DNA of 64,000 nt from Levilactobacillus fuyuanensis. GTDB lineage: Bacteria; Bacillota; Bacilli; Lactobacillales; Lactobacillaceae. Below the pieces are notes generated by a model. That model was not told where the DNA came from. It saw only the letters and a list, made by a program, of their open reading frames with translations, and ran no database searches. Each line of letters opens with the position of its first letter. Position 1 is the stretch's first letter. Shown here one piece after another: positions 60,944 through 64,000 of this stretch. The stretch lies in contig NZ_RHNZ01000004.1 in NCBI RefSeq assembly GCF_003946395.1, forward strand, positions 1 to 64,000, in the 5' to 3' direction. The translations under genes were made by a program, and so were the position numbers.

Positions 60944-61834
60944 ATGAATAAGGGATCAAAGTTAGCAATGGGGATTGCAGCACTTAGCATATTATTAGTC
61001 GGTTGTGGGAAAGCCACCAGCTCAACTAGTAGTAAGGGAAGTAGCGAAGCACTTTCTGGTAAAGTAACTGCCGTGGGGTCAACTGCATTACAACCACTGG
61101 CAGCTAAGGCAGGCGCCAACTTCACCGCTAAGAACAGCAAGGTTAATTTGACCGTCCAAGGTGGGGGTTCCGGGACTGGGTTAAGTCAAGTTCAAGCCGG
61201 AGCAGTTTCAATTGGTGACTCCGATATTTTTGCCGAAGAGAAGGATGGTATCAAGGCTGACAAGTTGACCGATCACAAGGTAGCCGTCGTGGGGATGGCA
61301 CCAGTTGTCAACAAGGATGCCGGCATCAAGAACTTGAAGATGGCTCAAGTGAAGAAGATCTTTACTGGGAAAATTACCAACTGGAAAGAAGTCGGTGGTA
61401 AGGACCAAAAGATCGTCATCATCAACCGGGCACAAGGTAGTGGGACTCGGGCAACGTTTGAAAACGCCGTATTGAAGGGCGCAACTGCCATTAAGTCACA
61501 AGAACAAGACTCTAACGGTGCCGTTCAAAAGATTGTTTCCACGACGCCAGGGGCCATCAGTTACTTGGCCTTCTCCTACTTCACGAACAAGTTACAAGCC
61601 GTTTCTATCGACAACGTAACGCCAACGGATAACAACGTGCAAACGAACAAGTGGAAGATCTGGTCCTACGAACACATGTACACCAAGGGTACGCCTGACA
61701 AGGCAACCGCTGCTTTCCTGAAGTACATGGACTCTAAGGCCGTTCAAAACAGCTTGGTTAAGGACATGGGTTACATCAGTATTCATGACATGAAGGTTAC
61801 CAAGGATGCTAAGGGTGTCGTTACCCAGAACTAG
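60944..61834 (+). CDS. pstS: Phosphate-binding lipoprotein PstS
   Basis: A 296-residue precursor. The signal peptide ends in the lipobox 'LLVGCG'. Phosphate contacts match: 'AVGSTALQPLA', 'GGGSGTGLSQV' and 'NRAQGSGTRATFE'. It captures phosphate for PstCAB. ATG 60944 has GGAGTGA before it; an in-frame GTG nine bases upstream overlaps that site. Confidence 0.94.
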   Translation: MNKGSKLAMGIAALSILLVGCGKATSSTSSKGSSEALSGKVTAVGSTALQPLAAKAGANFTAKNSKVNLTVQGGGSGTGLSQVQAGAVSIGDSDIFAEEKDGIKADKLTDHKVAVVGMAPVVNKDAGIKNLKMAQVKKIFTGKITNWKEVGGKDQKIVIINRAQGSGTRATFENAVLKGATAIKSQEQDSNGAVQKIVSTTPGAISYLAFSYFTNKLQAVSIDNVTPTDNNVQTNKWKIWSYEHMYTKGTPDKATAAFLKYMDSKAVQNSLVKDMGYISIHDMKVTKDAKGVVTQN

Positions 61835-61866
61835 CACCGAAAATCTTTGTCAGTAGTCGTCACAGG

Positions 61867-61900
61867 GTGGAGGTGCGGTCGTAGCACCTTCACTTTTTTT
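61867..61900 (+). terminator. Attenuator between pstS and pstC
   Basis: GTGGAGGTGC pairs with GCACCTTCAC, then seven T follow. Lying within the operon, it would let more pstS than pstCAB mRNA be made. Confidence 0.75.
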
Positions 61901-61916
61901 AAGGGGGAGTCATTCA

Positions 61917-62870
61917 ATGGAACAAACTAATTCACAGCTAAAAAACCAAGACACCAAATCACATGAGTGGGATACACGGTTGCATCACGCAACTAAGGCC
62001 ACCCATGAAGATTGGATCGGTCGCGGGATCAGCTACTTCTGTATCGGTATTATCATTCTCGTGGTCGCGTCGATGCTGTGGTTCATCACCTCGAAAGGGA
62101 TTGCCACGTTTACGCAAAATCACGTGAGCCTCTGGAAATTTCTATCGGGTACTAACTGGGCACCCGACCAAGGTCAAATAGGGGCATTACCAATGATCTT
62201 AGGGTCATTCGCCGTTACCTTTGCCGCCGCAATCGTTGCAACCCCGTTTGCGTTGGGCACAGCCATCTTTATGACCGAAATCTCGCCGAACCGGGGCCGG
62301 AAATTCTTACAACCAGTTATTGAGTTGCTGGTCGGGATTCCATCCGTGGTCTACGGGTTCATTGGTCTAGCCGTCATCGTACCGTTTATGCGGCACGTGG
62401 TCGGTGGCTCCGGTTTCGGGATCATCTCGGCAACTTTTGTCCTGTTCGTCATGGTCTTACCAACGATTACGTCGATGACCGTCGACAGCTTACGAGCCGT
62501 TCCACGCTTCTACAAGGAAGCGTCACTGGCATTGGGGGCAACACGTTGGCAGACGGTGTCACGGGTTATTCTTCGCTCAGCGACTTCCGGAATCTTAACC
62601 GCAATCATTTTTGGGATGGCCCGGGCCTTTGGGGAAGCCTTAGCCGTACAAATGGTGATTGGGAATGCCGCAATCATGCCGAAGAACTTGATCTCACCAG
62701 CTTCAACGTTGACCAGTCAATTAACGACGGGAATTGGGGACACCATCGATGGCACGTTACCGAACAACGCCCTGTGGTCATTAGCCCTAATTCTGTTATT
62801 AATGTCACTATTCTTTAACGCGCTGGTGCGTTTCATTGCTAAGAGGGGGCAACTCAAACATGAACGCTAA
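61917..62870 (+). CDS. pstC: Phosphate ABC permease PstC
   Basis: The protein has 317 residues, with a soluble N-terminal stretch of about 35 residues, then six helices. The coupling EAA loop is 'EASLALGATRWQTVSRVI'. GGGGGAG precedes the ATG. It overlaps pstA by 11 bases. Confidence 0.95.
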   Translation: MEQTNSQLKNQDTKSHEWDTRLHHATKATHEDWIGRGISYFCIGIIILVVASMLWFITSKGIATFTQNHVSLWKFLSGTNWAPDQGQIGALPMILGSFAVTFAAAIVATPFALGTAIFMTEISPNRGRKFLQPVIELLVGIPSVVYGFIGLAVIVPFMRHVVGGSGFGIISATFVLFVMVLPTITSMTVDSLRAVPRFYKEASLALGATRWQTVSRVILRSATSGILTAIIFGMARAFGEALAVQMVIGNAAIMPKNLISPASTLTSQLTTGIGDTIDGTLPNNALWSLALILLLMSLFFNALVRFIAKRGQLKHER

Positions 62871-63747
62871 ACGGACTGATTTCATCGCAACGGTCGTGAT
62901 TGACTTGATCGTTGCCTCCGTCGTGGGAATTCTTTTCTTCCTGCTCGCTTATATTTTAACTGCCGGACTGCCTCACGTGAGCTGGTCATTCCTGACGGGT
63001 GCAACCGATGCCTTTAGCGGTGCCGGTGGTATCGGCGTTCAACTGTTCAATTCCTTCTATCTGTTGGTCTTGACGATGTTGATTTCCGTACCCATTTCCT
63101 TGGGTGCCGGGATTTATCTAGCCGAATATGCAAAAGACAACTGGCGGACTAGTCTGATTCGTTCCGCGATTGAAGTGCTGAGCTCCTTGCCATCCGTAGT
63201 GGTGGGGCTGTTTGGTTTCTTACTCTTCGTGGTGAAGTTCAAGATTGGATTCTCCGTTATTTCTGGGTCGATTGCCCTGACCTTCTTCAACTTACCGTTA
63301 TTGACGCGGAACATTGAAGAATCACTCAGCGCGGTTTCACGGAGTCAACGTGAAGCCGGCCTGTCACTGGGCTTGTCCAAATGGAAGACGGAACTGGGCA
63401 TCATCTTACCGGTAGCCTTACCGGGAATTGTGACCGGGATTGTCCTCAGTGCTGGGCGGGTCTTCGGTGAAGCCGCTGCCTTGATTTACACGGCCGGGCA
63501 GAGTGCACCCGTGACCAACTTCGCGGATTGGAACCCAATGGATCCAGCGAGTCCGCTGAACCCATTCCGGCCAGCCGAAACGTTGGCGGTGCACATTTGG
63601 AAAGTGAACACGGAAGGACTGGCCAGCAACGCGGCAGCCTTATCCGCTGCGGCTTCGGCCGTCCTGATCATTGCGGTTCTCCTCTTCAACCTGGGCGCAC
63701 GGTTATTAGGAAATTACCTGTATCGGCGCGTCACGGCTAGCAAGTAG
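62860..63747 (+). CDS. pstA: Phosphate ABC permease PstA
   Basis: The protein has 295 residues and six helices. '[18 protein letters not shown]' is the EAA loop that contacts PstB. ATG 62860 lies behind GAGGGGG inside the end of pstC, which suggests translational coupling. It pairs with PstC in the membrane. Confidence 0.95.
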   Translation: MNAKRTDFIATVVIDLIVASVVGILFFLLAYILTAGLPHVSWSFLTGATDAFSGAGGIGVQLFNSFYLLVLTMLISVPISLGAGIYLAEYAKDNWRTSLIRSAIEVLSSLPSVVVGLFGFLLFVVKFKIGFSVISGSIALTFFNLPLLTRNIEESLSAVSRSQREAGLSLGLSKWKTELGIILPVALPGIVTGIVLSAGRVFGEAAALIYTAGQSAPVTNFADWNPMDPASPLNPFRPAETLAVHIWKVNTEGLASNAAALSAAASAVLIIAVLLFNLGARLLGNYLYRRVTASK

Positions 63748-63758
63748 GGGGTGCAGTC

Positions 63759-64000
63759 ATGTTAAAACAATATTCATTCGAAGAAACTGCGGTACAAACG
63801 TTTGACGATAAGACATCGTTAGCGATGCGGACCGAAGATATGCAAGTCTTCTATGGCAGTAACCATGCCATGTTTGATGCGAACTTAGCTTTTCCCAAGA
63901 ACCAGATTACGGCGCTGATCGGTGCTTCTGGTTCTGGGAAGTCAACGTACCTGCGTTCACTGAACCGGATGAACGATGGGATTGCCACGGTAACCGGAAA
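63759..64000 (+). CDS. pstB: Phosphate ABC ATPase PstB, cut by the window edge
   Basis: The first 80 residues are visible. After an N-terminal extension of about 25 residues comes '[16 protein letters not shown]' and the Walker A '[19 protein letters not shown]', typical of PstB. GGGGGTG precedes the ATG, 11 bases after pstA. The rest lies to the right of the window. Confidence 0.93.
   Translation, partial: MLKQYSFEETAVQTFDDKTSLAMRTEDMQVFYGSNHAMFDANLAFPKNQITALIGASGSGKSTYLRSLNRMNDGIATVTG

Overview
The window looks like the chromosome of a Lactobacillaceae bacterium of the plantarum/brevis type (Levilactobacillus or a close genus). This rests on gene content and protein style: a full Leloir galactose pathway, LacL-type beta-galactosidase, PepO, GPH sugar permeases, paired VIT-family metal transporters, strong AGGAGG ribosome sites, and several TTG and GTG starts. 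Most of the window is fairly GC-rich, but roughly the first 10 kb is visibly AT-richer. I cannot name the species from this alone.

Layout. The left edge (1-76) is the 3' end of a group II intron (domains V and VI). Next is an AT-rich glycoside-use island: an AraC regulator divergent from a GPH permease, a GH38 alpha-mannosidase, a ROK sugar kinase, mannose-6-phosphate isomerase and an orphan LacL. From 10.2 to 15.5 kb are menG-like, map, two short genes, an MFS drug exporter, an ASCH protein and an SMR pair. From 15.7 to 23.5 kb are an SDR/shikimate dehydrogenase pair, a PEPCK-like protein with an HPr-kinase-like P-loop, and an acyl-CoA dehydrogenase-etfB-etfA operon. From 23.6 to 34.4 kb is galactose metabolism: galM, pgm, a small gene, a GPH permease, galK, galE, galT and galR. 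From 34.6 to 47.4 kb are two MarR regulators, pepO, a lipoprotein, uspA, a YibE/F pair, a membrane-anchored unknown protein, a secreted amidase and a Fur-family regulator. From 47.6 to 60.2 kb are two VIT transporters behind a structured leader, an APC permease, a GNAT, a lactonase-like protein, a helicase/nuclease cassette, an HPr-like small protein under a perfect cre, and an intact IS200/IS605 element. The window ends in pstS-pstC-pstA-pstB, cut in pstB.

The most unusual signal is not a gene. Between genes sit at least fourteen copies or parts of long hairpin repeats. Family A is about 125 nt; families B and C are about 160-200 nt and share a core. Copies differ in their stems, but both arms change together so pairing is kept, while some loop sequences stay fixed. 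Most copies begin just after a stop codon, on the strand of the gene they follow. This fits a structured 3'-UTR element or a structure-selected mobile repeat. I do not recognise it as a named family. Other points of interest are an HPr-like protein with Asp at the His15 position, a DinG/XPD-like helicase with a Cas4-like nuclease domain whose iron-sulfur cysteines seem to be gone, and a pseudoknot-capable leader in front of the VIT transporters.
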